64,000 nucleotides of DNA from Deinococcus cellulosilyticus NBRC 106333 = KACC 11606 (GTDB lineage: Bacteria > Deinococcota > Deinococci > Deinococcales > Deinococcaceae): positions 89,053 through 153,052 of the forward strand of contig NZ_BJXB01000015.1 in NCBI RefSeq assembly GCF_007990775.1, given 5' to 3'. Numbering within the stretch: position 1 is the first letter of the stretch; the number at the start of each line of letters is the position of its first letter. The notes beneath the pieces are model-generated. The model saw only the letters and a list, made by a program, of their open reading frames with translations, was not told the DNA's origin and did not search any database. Below, piece by piece: positions 40,006 through 48,223 of the stretch. A program made the position numbers and the translations under genes.

Positions 40006-41310
40006 ATGAACAATCTGGATTTGAGTTCGCTGCTGGTGATCGTGGGTCTGGTGGTCATCGCAGTGGTATTTGTGGTCATTCTGGTCAAGAATTTTCTGAT
40101 TGTGGTGCCCCCGAACCGGGTGCTGGTGATTTCAGGTCGCCGCACTGCCCAGGAGGGGGGCGATTCGGTGGGTTACCGGGTGATCCGTGGGGGGCGTGCT
40201 TTCCGGGTTCCAGTGCTGGAACAGATCAACTGGATGGACCTCAACACCATCCCACTGGACCTCACCGTGCAGAATGCCTACTCCAAAGGGGGCATTCCAC
40301 TGACTGTGCACGCTGTGGCGAACGTCAAGGTCAATGCCAGAGAGCCTTACCTCTCCAATGCCATTGAGCGTTTTCTGGAAGTGAAACGGGAGCAGATCAC
40401 CCAGATCACCAAGGACACCCTGGAGGGGAACCTCCGTGGCATCATCGCCACCCTGACCCCCGAGGAGATCAACGAGGACCGCCTGCGCTTCGCAGAAGCC
40501 CTGATCGAAGAGGCTGAGCACGACATGCACAAGATCGGCATGCAGCTCGACACCCTCAAGATCCAGAACGTCTCGGATGAATCAGGATATCTGGATTCCA
40601 TCGGTCGCCGTAGAACTGCCGAGGTTCTGAAAGAGGCCCGCATTGCCGAGGCCGAGCGCAACGCCGAAGCCACCCAGGCCGAGGCGGGTGCACAGCAGCG
40701 TTCCCAGGTGTCCCAGGCCCAGGCGCAGCAGGCGATCATTGAAGAGCAGAACAAACTCAGGGTCCGTACGGCCGAACTGAATGCCGTTGCTGTTGCCAAG
40801 GAGAATGAAGCTGCAGTGGCCGGGGAACGGGCCCGGGTGATTGCCGAGCAGGAACTGGAGCACCAGCGGATCGTGCTGAACCAGAAGCGTCTGGAAGCCG
40901 ACGTGATCACCCCTGCCCGTGCACAACGCGAAGCCAGCCTGCTGGAAGCCCAGGCCGATGCAGCCCCCATCATCGAAGAGGGCCGTGCCAAGGCAGAAGC
41001 GTTCCGTTTGCTGGTTGAAGCGTTCAATCAGGCGGGAGTTGCAGGAGAGCGCGCGTTCATCCTCAACATGATGCCCACCCTGGTCAAAGAGATGGCCGAT
41101 GCTGTGCGCAGCGTCAAGATCGACAAACTCAACGTCATCGATTCTGGCAACGGTGAAGGCTTCAATTCCACCCTGCACAACCTGCCGAAAGGCATCCTGA
41201 GCCTGCTGGATCAGGTGGAGACCACCACCGGAGTGGACCTGCTCTCCACCTTCAAACGCAGTGCAGAGCAGCACGAAGCCCGGACTGAAGGCAAGCAGGA
41301 CCATGCATAA
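40006..41310 (+). CDS. SPFH/Band 7 flotillin-like protein
   Basis: A 434-residue protein: an N-terminal membrane hairpin (about 8-28), an SPFH domain (about 30-190; VVPPNRVLVISGRRTAQEGGDSVGYR, RFLEVKREQITQITKDTLEGNLRGII), a long alanine/glutamate-rich coiled coil (about 205-340; EARIAEAERNAEATQAEAGAQQ) and a C-terminal oligomerisation region. It should form large rings in the membrane, with the upstream NfeD protein as partner. Ribosome-binding site AGGAGG. Its stop overlaps the next gene by 8 bp. Confidence 0.92.
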   Translation: MNNLDLSSLLVIVGLVVIAVVFVVILVKNFLIVVPPNRVLVISGRRTAQEGGDSVGYRVIRGGRAFRVPVLEQINWMDLNTIPLDLTVQNAYSKGGIPLTVHAVANVKVNAREPYLSNAIERFLEVKREQITQITKDTLEGNLRGIIATLTPEEINEDRLRFAEALIEEAEHDMHKIGMQLDTLKIQNVSDESGYLDSIGRRRTAEVLKEARIAEAERNAEATQAEAGAQQRSQVSQAQAQQAIIEEQNKLRVRTAELNAVAVAKENEAAVAGERARVIAEQELEHQRIVLNQKRLEADVITPARAQREASLLEAQADAAPIIEEGRAKAEAFRLLVEAFNQAGVAGERAFILNMMPTLVKEMADAVRSVKIDKLNVIDSGNGEGFNSTLHNLPKGILSLLDQVETTTGVDLLSTFKRSAEQHEARTEGKQDHA

Positions 41311-42472
41311 AATCTTGCTGATTTCGGCTGCGCTTGCTGGAGTGTCTTTTGCCCAGTTCACCCAGGCGGTGACCCCCGAGCAGGCCCTTGCCAGACTGTT
41401 CACCCAGGGGCCCATCAAGCCCGAATGGTTTGCACCAGAGGTTCTCAAGCAGGTTCCACTGGCCCAGATTCAGGCGGTCATCACCGGAATTGCCCAGCAG
41501 GGAGGGGCTTTCCAGAAAGCGGTCCCTGCAGGGCAGGATTTCACGCTGGAATTCGAGAAAACCCTGGTGACAGCCACCCTCCGACTGGACGCCCAGGGCA
41601 AGATCACCACCCTGCTTTTCAAGGCGGTGAAGCCCAGGGTCAAGGACCTGAGGGAAGCCATGAAAGGCTACTTCACCCTGCCAGGAAAATTCAGTGTGGT
41701 GGTCATGAAAAATGGGCAGGTCCTTCAGCAGGCTGGAGTCACAGAGCCTCTGGCGGTGGGGTCCACTTTCAAACTTGCGGTGCTGGCTGCCCTTCAGGAA
41801 CAGATTGAGGCAAAAAAACTGGGCTGGGACACGGTGGTCACCCTCGAACCCCAGGACATCAGCCTGCCCAGCGGTCAACTGCAAGACTGGTATCCCGGAG
41901 CCCATTTCACCCTGGAAACCCTGGCAGGCCTGATGGTCTCCCAGAGCGACAACACTGCAACAGATGCACTGATTCGCATTCTGGGCAGGGAGGCCATTGA
42001 AAAATTTCTGCCTGCAGCCAATCAGCCCCTGCTGACCACCCGCAATCTTTTTGCCCTGAGAGACGCCGCAAACAAGTCCGCACTTGAGCTCTACCTCAAA
42101 GGGGATGTGGCCGCAAAGCGTGAGGTCCTGAAGCAACTCGACCAGATCCCGGCGCAGAAGATCCAGTTCTCAGGCACCCAGGGAGACCTGCGGGCCGAGT
42201 GGCTCCTCACCCCCACCGAGGCCTGCACCCTGATGTCAAAAGTGCAGAACCTGAAAATCACCCAGATCAATCCGGGTGTGGTCAACCCTGCAGACTGGAA
42301 GCAGGTCAGTTACAAAGGCGGCAGTGAGGTGGGCGTGCTGAACCTGACCACCGCACTGCTGGACCAGGCAGGCAACACTTACTGTGTCAGTGCCACCTGG
42401 AATCACACCCAGGCCATCGATGACAGCAATTTCATCCAGCTGTACATGAATGTCCTCGGCAGTCTGGAGTGA
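41303..42472 (+). CDS. Exported serine beta-lactamase-like hydrolase
   Basis: About 389 residues with a Sec signal (to about residue 17). An N-terminal domain of about 110 residues precedes a class A beta-lactamase-like fold. Active-site elements are STFK (Ser about 154, Lys about 157), SDN (about 215-217) and a KGG triad late in the protein. N-terminal-domain-plus-hydrolase proteins of this kind are often penicillin-interacting or esterase-like rather than true lactamases. Its ATG lies inside the 3' end of the SPFH gene, so expression is coupled to the NfeD/SPFH membrane pair. Confidence 0.82.
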   Translation: MHKILLISAALAGVSFAQFTQAVTPEQALARLFTQGPIKPEWFAPEVLKQVPLAQIQAVITGIAQQGGAFQKAVPAGQDFTLEFEKTLVTATLRLDAQGKITTLLFKAVKPRVKDLREAMKGYFTLPGKFSVVVMKNGQVLQQAGVTEPLAVGSTFKLAVLAALQEQIEAKKLGWDTVVTLEPQDISLPSGQLQDWYPGAHFTLETLAGLMVSQSDNTATDALIRILGREAIEKFLPAANQPLLTTRNLFALRDAANKSALELYLKGDVAAKREVLKQLDQIPAQKIQFSGTQGDLRAEWLLTPTEACTLMSKVQNLKITQINPGVVNPADWKQVSYKGGSEVGVLNLTTALLDQAGNTYCVSATWNHTQAIDDSNFIQLYMNVLGSLE

Positions 42473-42485
42473 ATCCATCTTCAGA

Positions 42486-42511
42486 AGACCCCGCATGTGC
42501 GGGGTCTTTTT
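42486..42511 (+). terminator. Terminator of NfeD-SPFH-hydrolase operon
   Basis: AGACCCCGCA (42486-42495) pairs with TGCGGGGTCT (42498-42507), 2-nt loop, then TTTTG. Confidence 0.85.
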
Positions 42512-42526
42512 GTTGTTTTCTGCGTC

Positions 42527-43018
42527 TCAGGAGGTGTAGCTGGCACTGGAGCTCGAATAATTCTGCTGATCGTCCTGCAGCACCTTGAAGGCCACTGTTC
42601 CCAGCAGGGCCAGCAGTTCTGCAGGCACATTGCCCTGAATCTCAAGGTCCTTGCCCTCGACCTGACCACCGATGCGTCCAGCAAGCTGATTTCCCTCGGC
42701 ACGGAAGTTCAGGTCATATCCCAGCGAGGGGCCTCCGAACCTTCCAGTGATGTGCTGGCCTTCAATATCAAAAAGAATGTCCTGTCCAATAAAATTTCCT
42801 CCCAGACGTCCTTCGCTGTGTCTGCCCAGCTGGACATTCACATCAAAACCATCGCTGCTGCCACCAATGCGGCCTCGCACCGTCTGGTTTTCAATGTTCA
42901 GGAGGATGTTCTTGCCAATCTGGGCTCCACCGATGCGTCCACGTACCAGGGGAGGGGTGTATGTGGCCTGGATGTCATATCCCACACTGCTGCCACCAAT
43001 GCGTCCCTGTATTTCCAT
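42527..43018 (-). CDS. GRIGG tandem-repeat protein, unknown function
   Basis: A 163-residue protein made of about six imperfect repeats of 22-25 residues, each centred on GRIGG or GRLGG followed by an xGxD turn (for example RGRIGGSSDGFDVNV). No signal peptide or membrane helix; the tail is serine-rich (SSSSASYTS). The periodic glycine pairs and alternating hydrophobics suggest a repetitive beta structure such as a solenoid or roll. I do not recognise the family. A palindrome, ACGGTTTGAACCGT, sits 12 bp upstream and overlaps a TAAACT box 6 nt before the ATG. Confidence 0.75.
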   Translation of the reverse strand: MEIQGRIGGSSVGYDIQATYTPPLVRGRIGGAQIGKNILLNIENQTVRGRIGGSSDGFDVNVQLGRHSEGRLGGNFIGQDILFDIEGQHITGRFGGPSLGYDLNFRAEGNQLAGRIGGQVEGKDLEIQGNVPAELLALLGTVAFKVLQDDQQNYSSSSASYTS

Positions 43019-43029
43019 GACACCAGTTT

Positions 43030-43043
43030 ACGGTTTGAACCGT
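43030..43043. promoter_or_regulatory. Operator-like palindrome before GRIGG gene
   Basis: ACGGTT-TG-AACCGT, a perfect 6-bp inverted repeat. On the reverse strand it runs into TAAACT, a -10 candidate 6 nt from the start codon, so a bound regulator would block transcription. Confidence 0.5.
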
Positions 43044-43110
43044 CTACATTGTTACACTTTTATCACATTTGTATGGGCATTGAACCTGTATGTGTTGTTG
43101 CCTGACACAA

Positions 43111-43137
43111 CAAAAGAGGGGAAGCCAGACTTCCCCT
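43111..43137 (-). terminator. Terminator of dienoyl-CoA reductase-like gene
   Basis: AGGGGAAG (43117-43124) and CTTCCCCT (43130-43137) form the stem; on the reverse strand it is followed by CTTTTG. Confidence 0.7.
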
Positions 43138-43150
43138 TTATGCATGTCGT

Positions 43151-43990
43151 TCAGCCTTTTTTGCGAGTCTCGGCCAGTTTCATCCAGTCCTGGGGGGAAA
43201 GTTCATCCAGGATGTTGAATTCTCCGGCATTCCACACGCTTTCTCCACCATCAATGTGGATCAGGTCTCCGGTGATGAAGCCTGAGAGGTCGCTCAGCAG
43301 GTAGCTTGCAAGGTTGGCCAGTTCCACATGGTCGCCATAACGCCTGAGTGGGATGCGGCTCTTGAGTTTTTCGCCGAACTCTTCAGAGGGGAGAAGCCTT
43401 TCCCATGCCCCTTCGGTGGGGAAAGGACCGGGAGCCACAGCATTCAGGCGGATGCCGTATTTGCCCCACTCTGCAGCCAGAGATTTGGTCAGGGTTACGA
43501 CCCCTGCCTTGGCAACAGCACTGGGCACCACATAGCCACTGCCGCTCTGCGCGTAGGTGGTGGCGATGTTCAGGACCACGCCGCCACTTTTGCGGGCAAT
43601 CCAGCGTTTCCCGAGTTCCAGGGTGCAGTAGAAGGTCCCATGCAGCACGATGCCCAGCACGGCGTCCACAGCACGGTGGGAGAGCATCTGGGTGGGGGAG
43701 ATGAAGTTCCCTGCAGCATTGTTGACCAGGGCATCAATGGGCCTGCGTTTTTCGATGGTGTCAATGACTTCCGTGACCTGCTCGGGGTTTCTCACATCAC
43801 AGGTCTGGTAGAAGACAGGCCCAAGATCTTTGAATTCCTCTGCCGTTTCTTGCAGCACATTTTCACGGCGACCCAGGATGGTGACTTCTGCACCGAGTTC
43901 CAGAAACCGCTTCACCATGCTTTTGCCCAGCCCACTGCCACCACCGGTGACCAGGACGTGCTTGCCTGCCAGCAAATCATTTTGAAACAT
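43151..43990 (-). CDS. SDR oxidoreductase, 2,4-dienoyl-CoA reductase type
   Basis: A 279-residue short-chain dehydrogenase. The NADPH loop is VTGGGSGLGKSMVKRF, with GRR after strand 2 and NNAAGNFISPTQMLS later. Instead of YxxxK the active region reads SGYVVPSAVAKAGVVTLTKSLAAEWGKYG, as in mitochondrial DECR1/PECR enzymes, where Tyr is displaced and Lys is kept. The C-terminus GGESVWNAGEFN also matches DECR. It would reduce 2,4-dienoyl-CoA during breakdown of unsaturated fatty acids. Ribosome-binding site AAGGAG. No other beta-oxidation gene is nearby. Confidence 0.87.
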   Translation of the reverse strand: MFQNDLLAGKHVLVTGGGSGLGKSMVKRFLELGAEVTILGRRENVLQETAEEFKDLGPVFYQTCDVRNPEQVTEVIDTIEKRRPIDALVNNAAGNFISPTQMLSHRAVDAVLGIVLHGTFYCTLELGKRWIARKSGGVVLNIATTYAQSGSGYVVPSAVAKAGVVTLTKSLAAEWGKYGIRLNAVAPGPFPTEGAWERLLPSEEFGEKLKSRIPLRRYGDHVELANLASYLLSDLSGFITGDLIHIDGGESVWNAGEFNILDELSPQDWMKLAETRKKG

Positions 43991-44064
43991 GTCTTTCTCC
44001 TTGTGTTTTTCAGTGTACCCAAATTTCTGTACTGAGTCAAAAATTAAGACGGGGGTGAGGGGTG

Positions 44065-44093
44065 TTGACAGTGCACTAGTAAACTAGTACACT
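44065..44093 (+). promoter_or_regulatory. Promoter of ABC-2 transporter with embedded palindrome
   Basis: TTGACA (44065-44070), 17-bp spacer, TACACT (44088-44093). The palindrome AGTG-C-ACTAGT-AA-ACTAGT-A-CACT (44070-44093) fills the whole space between the boxes. Position and symmetry indicate a repressor operator; YtrA-type GntR regulators control similar ABC-2 exporters through such sites. No regulator gene is adjacent. Confidence 0.75.
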
Positions 44094-44118
44094 AAGGCCA
44101 TAGAAAGAAGGAGGAGAA

Positions 44119-45012
44119 ATGAGCATCCTTGCCATTCAAGATTTACACAAGACCTACGGAGCCCGCCCCGCCGTCCAGGGCGTCAACATGAAAATTGGCA
44201 GCGGCCAGATCTACGGATTTCTCGGCCCCAACGGAGCAGGAAAAACCACCACCATCCGCATGCTGCTGGGCCTGATCCGTCCCTCCAGAGGCAACATTCA
44301 ACTCTTTGAACAACACCTCAACCGCCGTGCCCTCACCAAAGTGGGAGCCATTGTGGAAGCCCCCAGTGCCTACGGTCACCTGACCGGCAAAGAAAACCTG
44401 CAGGTGGTGGCCCGCCTCAGGGGCATGAGCGAACGCCGCATCCCTGAACTGCTGGACTATGTGGGCCTGAAAGACGCCCAGAACCGGGTGGTGCGCGGTT
44501 ACTCGCTTGGCATGAAAGGCCGCCTCTCCATCGCCGCAGCCCTGATGGGTTCCCCTGAATTTCTGGTCCTTGATGAACCCACCAACGGCCTTGACCCCAA
44601 CGGCATCCGTGAAGTGCGCGAACTGATCCAGTCCCTGCCCCAGCGTGGCATCACCGTGATGGTCTCCAGCCACATCCTCTCCGAAGTCGAACAGATGGCC
44701 ACCCACGTGGGCATCATCCACCAGGGCATGATGCGCTACGAAGGGGCCCTGAAAGACCTGCAGAACCGCTCCAAACCCACCCTGCGCATCCGGGTCAGTG
44801 ATCCAGAAGTGGCTTTCAGCAAACTGCAAATGTCCTACCCCCAGGCCCAGCTTTCTGAAAAGACCATCGAACTCCCTGCCGATCCTGAGAAGGCCCCTGG
44901 CATCATCCGCGAACTGGTGCAGCAGAACTTCGATGTGTACAGCATCACTCCCCACCAGGCCACCCTCGAAGACCTCTTCATGAACATCACCAGCAAGGAG
45001 CGTGCACAATGA
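44119..45012 (+). CDS. ABC-2 transporter ATP-binding protein
   Basis: A 297-residue ATPase of the BcrA/YtrB type: Walker A GPNGAGKTT, Q-loop near IVEAPSAYGHLTG, a diverged signature YSLGMKGRLSIAAAL, Walker B FLVLDEPTNGLDPNG and the H-loop SSH. A C-terminal domain of about 80 residues follows. GGAGGA precedes the ATG. It overlaps the permease gene by 4 bp. Such pairs export antimicrobial peptides or lipids, but the substrate here is unknown. Confidence 0.92.
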   Translation: MSILAIQDLHKTYGARPAVQGVNMKIGSGQIYGFLGPNGAGKTTTIRMLLGLIRPSRGNIQLFEQHLNRRALTKVGAIVEAPSAYGHLTGKENLQVVARLRGMSERRIPELLDYVGLKDAQNRVVRGYSLGMKGRLSIAAALMGSPEFLVLDEPTNGLDPNGIREVRELIQSLPQRGITVMVSSHILSEVEQMATHVGIIHQGMMRYEGALKDLQNRSKPTLRIRVSDPEVAFSKLQMSYPQAQLSEKTIELPADPEKAPGIIRELVQQNFDVYSITPHQATLEDLFMNITSKERAQ

Positions 45013-45725
45013 TCGGTTTGCTGCAAGCAGAAGCCCTGAAATACCGCCGGACCCCCACTTTGCTTCTCTCCATCGGTGTGCCCATCGGACTGGGCCTCCT
45101 GATCTGGGCGGTCTTGACCTTCGGCAGTGGAATGAGCAGCCTGAAAGGGCCTGCCGGATGGAAAATGCTCGGAGAATTCATGACCCAGATGTGGATGCAG
45201 ATGGTGCTTCCCTTCGGTGCAGCCATCATCAGCTCACAGGTGTGGGGTCTGGAAACCCAGGACAACCACCTCAAACACCTGCTGGTCCAGCCCATCACCC
45301 GCACCCAGGTGTACTTCACCAAACTGATTGCCCTGATTGCCCTGATCGGCCTTGGCATCCTCGTGATGGGTCTGGTTTACCTCGGAATTGGCGGCATCCG
45401 TGGCTTCGGTGAGGGCCAGCAGGTGCTCACCCTCCTCAAGAACCTCGGCCTGACCGGTCTGGTGGCCCTCCCCCTGGTGACCCTGCACCTGTGGATCAGC
45501 ATGCGCGTCAAGGCCATGACCCTCAACATCTCCCTGGCCGTGCTTGGTGTGATGGCCGCAGGATTCGCCGCTGGCAGCAAGTTCTGGTACTACATTCCCT
45601 GGACCTACGCTCCTGCTGTGCTGAGCCCCAAGTTCCACGACATGGCCCTGATTCTGGGTGGCAGCGTGACCCTGGTCCTGATCCTCCTCAGCGTGCTGGA
45701 CTTCCGCAGAAGAGACCTGCACTGA
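45009..45725 (+). CDS. ABC-2 type permease
   Basis: A 238-residue membrane protein with six predicted helices and a short N-terminal cytoplasmic part (MIGLLQAEALKYRRTP), like BcrB/YtrC-class permeases. A motif-like LETQDNHLKHLLVQPITR after helix 2 contacts the ATPase in relatives. Its ATG overlaps the stop of the ATPase gene. The hairpin at 45775-45799 ends the two-gene operon. Confidence 0.88.
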   Translation: MIGLLQAEALKYRRTPTLLLSIGVPIGLGLLIWAVLTFGSGMSSLKGPAGWKMLGEFMTQMWMQMVLPFGAAIISSQVWGLETQDNHLKHLLVQPITRTQVYFTKLIALIALIGLGILVMGLVYLGIGGIRGFGEGQQVLTLLKNLGLTGLVALPLVTLHLWISMRVKAMTLNISLAVLGVMAAGFAAGSKFWYYIPWTYAPAVLSPKFHDMALILGGSVTLVLILLSVLDFRRRDLH

Positions 45726-45774
45726 CCTTCAAAACTCCCCTCCTCCTTGAATGATTGACAACCCATATATGAAT

Positions 45775-45804
45775 CCCCGAGAGTGAATGGCTCTCGGGGT
45801 TTTT
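45775..45804 (+). terminator. Terminator of ABC-2 operon
   Basis: CCCCGAGAG (45775-45783), 7-nt loop, CTCTCGGGG (45791-45799), TTTTT. Confidence 0.9.
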
Positions 45805-45815
45805 CTGTCCCAAAA

Positions 45816-46220
45816 TCAGACGTGCTGACGGGGTTTTCTGCTGGCAAGCCACGCACCACCTGCGGCAATCAGGAACAGCACCCACTGTCCCAGCATCAGG
45901 AAATCCTGGGTGCTCTGGTGCCAGAGGGCAAGCTGCAACAGCCAGGAAACCGCGTAGAGCAGGCACAGGCCACTGACCACCTGGTACAGCACAGTGGCTT
46001 TCGGAAACCTCAGGCTGGCAAAGATCAGACCTGCAGCAAGCACCAGCAGGTCCACCGTGACCAGATGGAAGGCCCCCACTTTCATCAGCCAGTTCTGGTG
46101 CCCGGCAGGAGATGATGGCTGGAACTGCAACACCTCCTGTCCTCCCATGAACACATGAATTCCAAAAGCGAGCAGAAAGAACAGACCTGTGAAAAGGGCA
46201 TAACCATTTAAACTTTTCAT
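45816..46220 (-). CDS. Small four-helix membrane protein
   Basis: A 134-residue protein with four helices (about 7-27, 48-70, 75-97, 105-125). The start has AAGGAG upstream. It follows the DUF2867 gene by 12 bp in the TetR-led operon. Family not recognised; function unknown. Confidence 0.75.
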   Translation of the reverse strand: MKSLNGYALFTGLFFLLAFGIHVFMGGQEVLQFQPSSPAGHQNWLMKVGAFHLVTVDLLVLAAGLIFASLRFPKATVLYQVVSGLCLLYAVSWLLQLALWHQSTQDFLMLGQWVLFLIAAGGAWLASRKPRQHV

Positions 46221-46232
46221 GAGTTACTCCTT

Positions 46233-46733
46233 TCAGTGGGTGGAGAGGGCTCCGGCACGAATCATGTTGTTGACCACCACATGATGGAAAGGGGAAATTA
46301 CGGCGTAATACAGCCGCCCGGTCCAGTGGTGGTATTCAATCAGGGTGTAGAGCTGGATGGTGTCCTGCTGTTTTTCAACTGCAAGGTAAGCCGTCAGGTG
46401 TCGGTCTTTTGCCGCCGAGACCCAGAGGTTCCCCTCCGCATGCATGACGGTGAAAAAGGCAGCTTTTTTGCCTTTCACAAAAGGAACGTCTTTTGCAGAG
46501 ATAGGCTGCATCTGGACAGCACCATGTCCCTTGAGGCCAATCAGGGGAACCAATTGGCCTCGCAGCCAGTACAGAAAGGTCAGCCATGCCGGGGAGTAGG
46601 AGAAGCATCCAGCGATGAATTCCCTGAGGGGTTTATGGGTCTTCACCCGCTTCACCTCGATGTAATCTGCCTTCTGAATGAAGGGGAGAAGTCCCTGGGG
46701 GTACTGCCCTGGCCGGTAACGGGTCTGGATCAT
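46233..46733 (-). CDS. DUF2867 family protein
   Basis: A 166-residue protein matching the DUF2867 pattern: ADYIEVKRV near the start, GAVQMQPISAKDVPFVKG, AEGNLWVSAAKDRHLTAYLAV and the C-terminal LYYAVISPFHHVVVNNMIRAG. The family is uncharacterised and often adjoins SDR proteins or membrane proteins; it may bind lipid-like ligands. GGAGGA precedes the ATG. It is the second gene of the operon headed by the TetR regulator at 47345. Confidence 0.8.
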   Translation of the reverse strand: MIQTRYRPGQYPQGLLPFIQKADYIEVKRVKTHKPLREFIAGCFSYSPAWLTFLYWLRGQLVPLIGLKGHGAVQMQPISAKDVPFVKGKKAAFFTVMHAEGNLWVSAAKDRHLTAYLAVEKQQDTIQLYTLIEYHHWTGRLYYAVISPFHHVVVNNMIRAGALSTH

Positions 46734-46814
46734 CTGCGTTCCTCCTGTGAAACTCTGTTGAGATCACTCTGTTGATGGGCACTCTCAGAAATCAGGTGTT
46801 GTCGCCTCTGCCGC

Positions 46815-47345
46815 TCAGAGGCCCAGTCGGTCCAGCATGAGCAGGTGAATCCGGGCTTTTTCGGCACGGTCATGTTCAAAACTGGCCTGCTGGCTCCCCA
46901 CGAACAGCCAGTAAAAGCCTCTGGCCAGCAAAGTGGCGGTCTCCTGCTCAGGAATGATCTGCAGGATCAGGTCATGCACGTACTGCTCGCGGGTGTGGTC
47001 CAGACGTTCCTGAACGGCGCGTGCACGGTCATCCACCCTGGCCCATCCCCGGAAAGAGACTTCCATGGCAGGCTCATAGGTGGTGATCTGTCTGACCAGT
47101 GCCCTCAGACGTGCCCTGGGATCTGCAATGGTCTGCAGGTGGGCAATGATGTCCAGGGTGGAGACCTGTTCATAAAAATCCAGCAGTGCCTGCTCGTAGT
47201 CGTTCAGATGGGCAAAGTGATGGTAGAAAGACCCTTTGGTGACTTGCAGGTGTTTGCACAGGGTGTCAATTTTGAGCCCCTGAACGCCACCTTTGCTCAG
47301 CAGGTGCAGGCCAGCCATGAAAAAATCTTCTTGGGTCTTGCGCAT
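46815..47345 (-). CDS. TetR-family repressor, autoregulated
   Basis: A 176-residue regulator. The helix-turn-helix (GLKIDTLCKHLQVTKGSFYHHFAHL, about 23-47) is standard TetR, with a ligand domain of the TetR_C type after it. A 27-bp perfect palindrome begins 5 bp upstream of the ATG and covers the likely -10 (TATGTT, 6 nt from the start). The protein therefore probably represses itself and the downstream DUF2867 and membrane-protein genes. Ligand unknown. Confidence 0.9.
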   Translation of the reverse strand: MRKTQEDFFMAGLHLLSKGGVQGLKIDTLCKHLQVTKGSFYHHFAHLNDYEQALLDFYEQVSTLDIIAHLQTIADPRARLRALVRQITTYEPAMEVSFRGWARVDDRARAVQERLDHTREQYVHDLILQIIPEQETATLLARGFYWLFVGSQQASFEHDRAEKARIHLLMLDRLGL

Positions 47346-47350
47346 GAATT

Positions 47351-47377
47351 AAACATACCATACCGTATGGTATGTTT
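47351..47377. promoter_or_regulatory. TetR operator, perfect 27-bp palindrome
   Basis: AAACATACCATAC (47351-47363), a single C, then GTATGGTATGTTT (47365-47377): 13 matched pairs. It overlaps the leaderless -10 box of the adjacent tetR gene. Confidence 0.85.
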
Positions 47378-47395
47378 ATCGGGATGAATGTCCCC

Positions 47396-47806
47396 TCAAA
47401 GGCTGAAAATTCTGCGAGAACGAAGTTGCTCGTCAGTCAGAGAAAAGGCCAGAGCAGCGACCAGAACAACAAGCAGAGCAGCCCAGGGATGGGCTTCTGG
47501 ACTGTCAAAGGGTTGAAAGATCAGCAGAAAAGTTCCCCATCCACCTGCCAGATGAATGCCCACAGCCGCCCACTGTTGTGCTGCTCCCATTCTTGAACGG
47601 ATCAGGTCTGAGAGCGCCGTGGTGACCAGCGCAGGAAGAAAACCTGCCAGAGGGGTCATCATCATGTTCAGAAACAAAGTTTGTGTGGCTTTTAGCAAAG
47701 AAAAGGAACTGCTCTCAGGATTCAAGAGTTGGAAGAGCAGGGTGGCCACCAGAGAGGCCACCAGCAACGCCACCCATTTCCTGGCGAGCCACGCCAGCAG
47801 GTTCAT
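47396..47806 (-). CDS. Small membrane protein, paralogue 3 of 3
   Basis: A 136-residue protein with four hydrophobic segments. It shares with its two upstream neighbours the layout RKxxALL-, PALVTTxLSDL, a HLxGG segment and a C-terminal DExLRxR. The ATG overlaps the stop of the preceding paralogue (ATGA at 47803-47806). Function unknown. It is last in a TetR-led operon. Confidence 0.78.
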   Translation of the reverse strand: MNLLAWLARKWVALLVASLVATLLFQLLNPESSSFSLLKATQTLFLNMMMTPLAGFLPALVTTALSDLIRSRMGAAQQWAAVGIHLAGGWGTFLLIFQPFDSPEAHPWAALLVVLVAALAFSLTDEQLRSRRIFSL

Positions 47807-48213
47807 CTGGGTTGCAGTCTGGGCCGCAGGCGTTCATCAATCAGGAAGAACACCAGTGCAGCACCCATCGAGAGTCCAACAAAAAACCAGTCGTCGGAAG
47901 ACAGGCGGGGCCTGAATCCGAGCAGGGCAAACATCACCAGAAATCCACCCAGCAGGTGAATCACCAGAGCAGAGGTGCGTCTGGCGTTGCCAAAAGCAGG
48001 ACTGATGGCATCCGAGAGTCCAGTGGTGACCAGAGCAGGGAGAGAACCAATGTAAAGGGCAAAGAAACCTGCAGTGATCAGTCCTTCAACAGTGTGTGAA
48101 AAGAGAAGAGAAGAGCCATCCCACAGTTCCATGACCGCAAAGGCCACAGCCACCACCAGGGCAGCCCCAATCAGGGCCAGAACTTTTCTTCCAATCCATT
48201 TCAAGACGGGCAT
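47803..48213 (-). CDS. Small membrane protein, paralogue 2 of 3
   Basis: A 136-residue protein starting MPVLKWIGRKVLALIG, with AGGAGG 6 nt before the ATG at 48213; the longer frame to 48348 is the antisense-free extension into the neighbouring gene and is rejected. Four hydrophobic segments; conserved SLPALVTTGLSDAIS and FFLIDERLRPR mark it as a paralogue of both neighbours. Function unknown. Confidence 0.78.
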   Translation of the reverse strand: MPVLKWIGRKVLALIGAALVVAVAFAVMELWDGSSLLFSHTVEGLITAGFFALYIGSLPALVTTGLSDAISPAFGNARRTSALVIHLLGGFLVMFALLGFRPRLSSDDWFFVGLSMGAALVFFLIDERLRPRLQPR

Positions 48214-48223
48214 GAATCCTCCT

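Noticed and set aside
46734..46814. Extra small gene between DUF2867 and tetR genes
   Set aside because: 81 bp with no start plus ribosome-binding site in an open frame.
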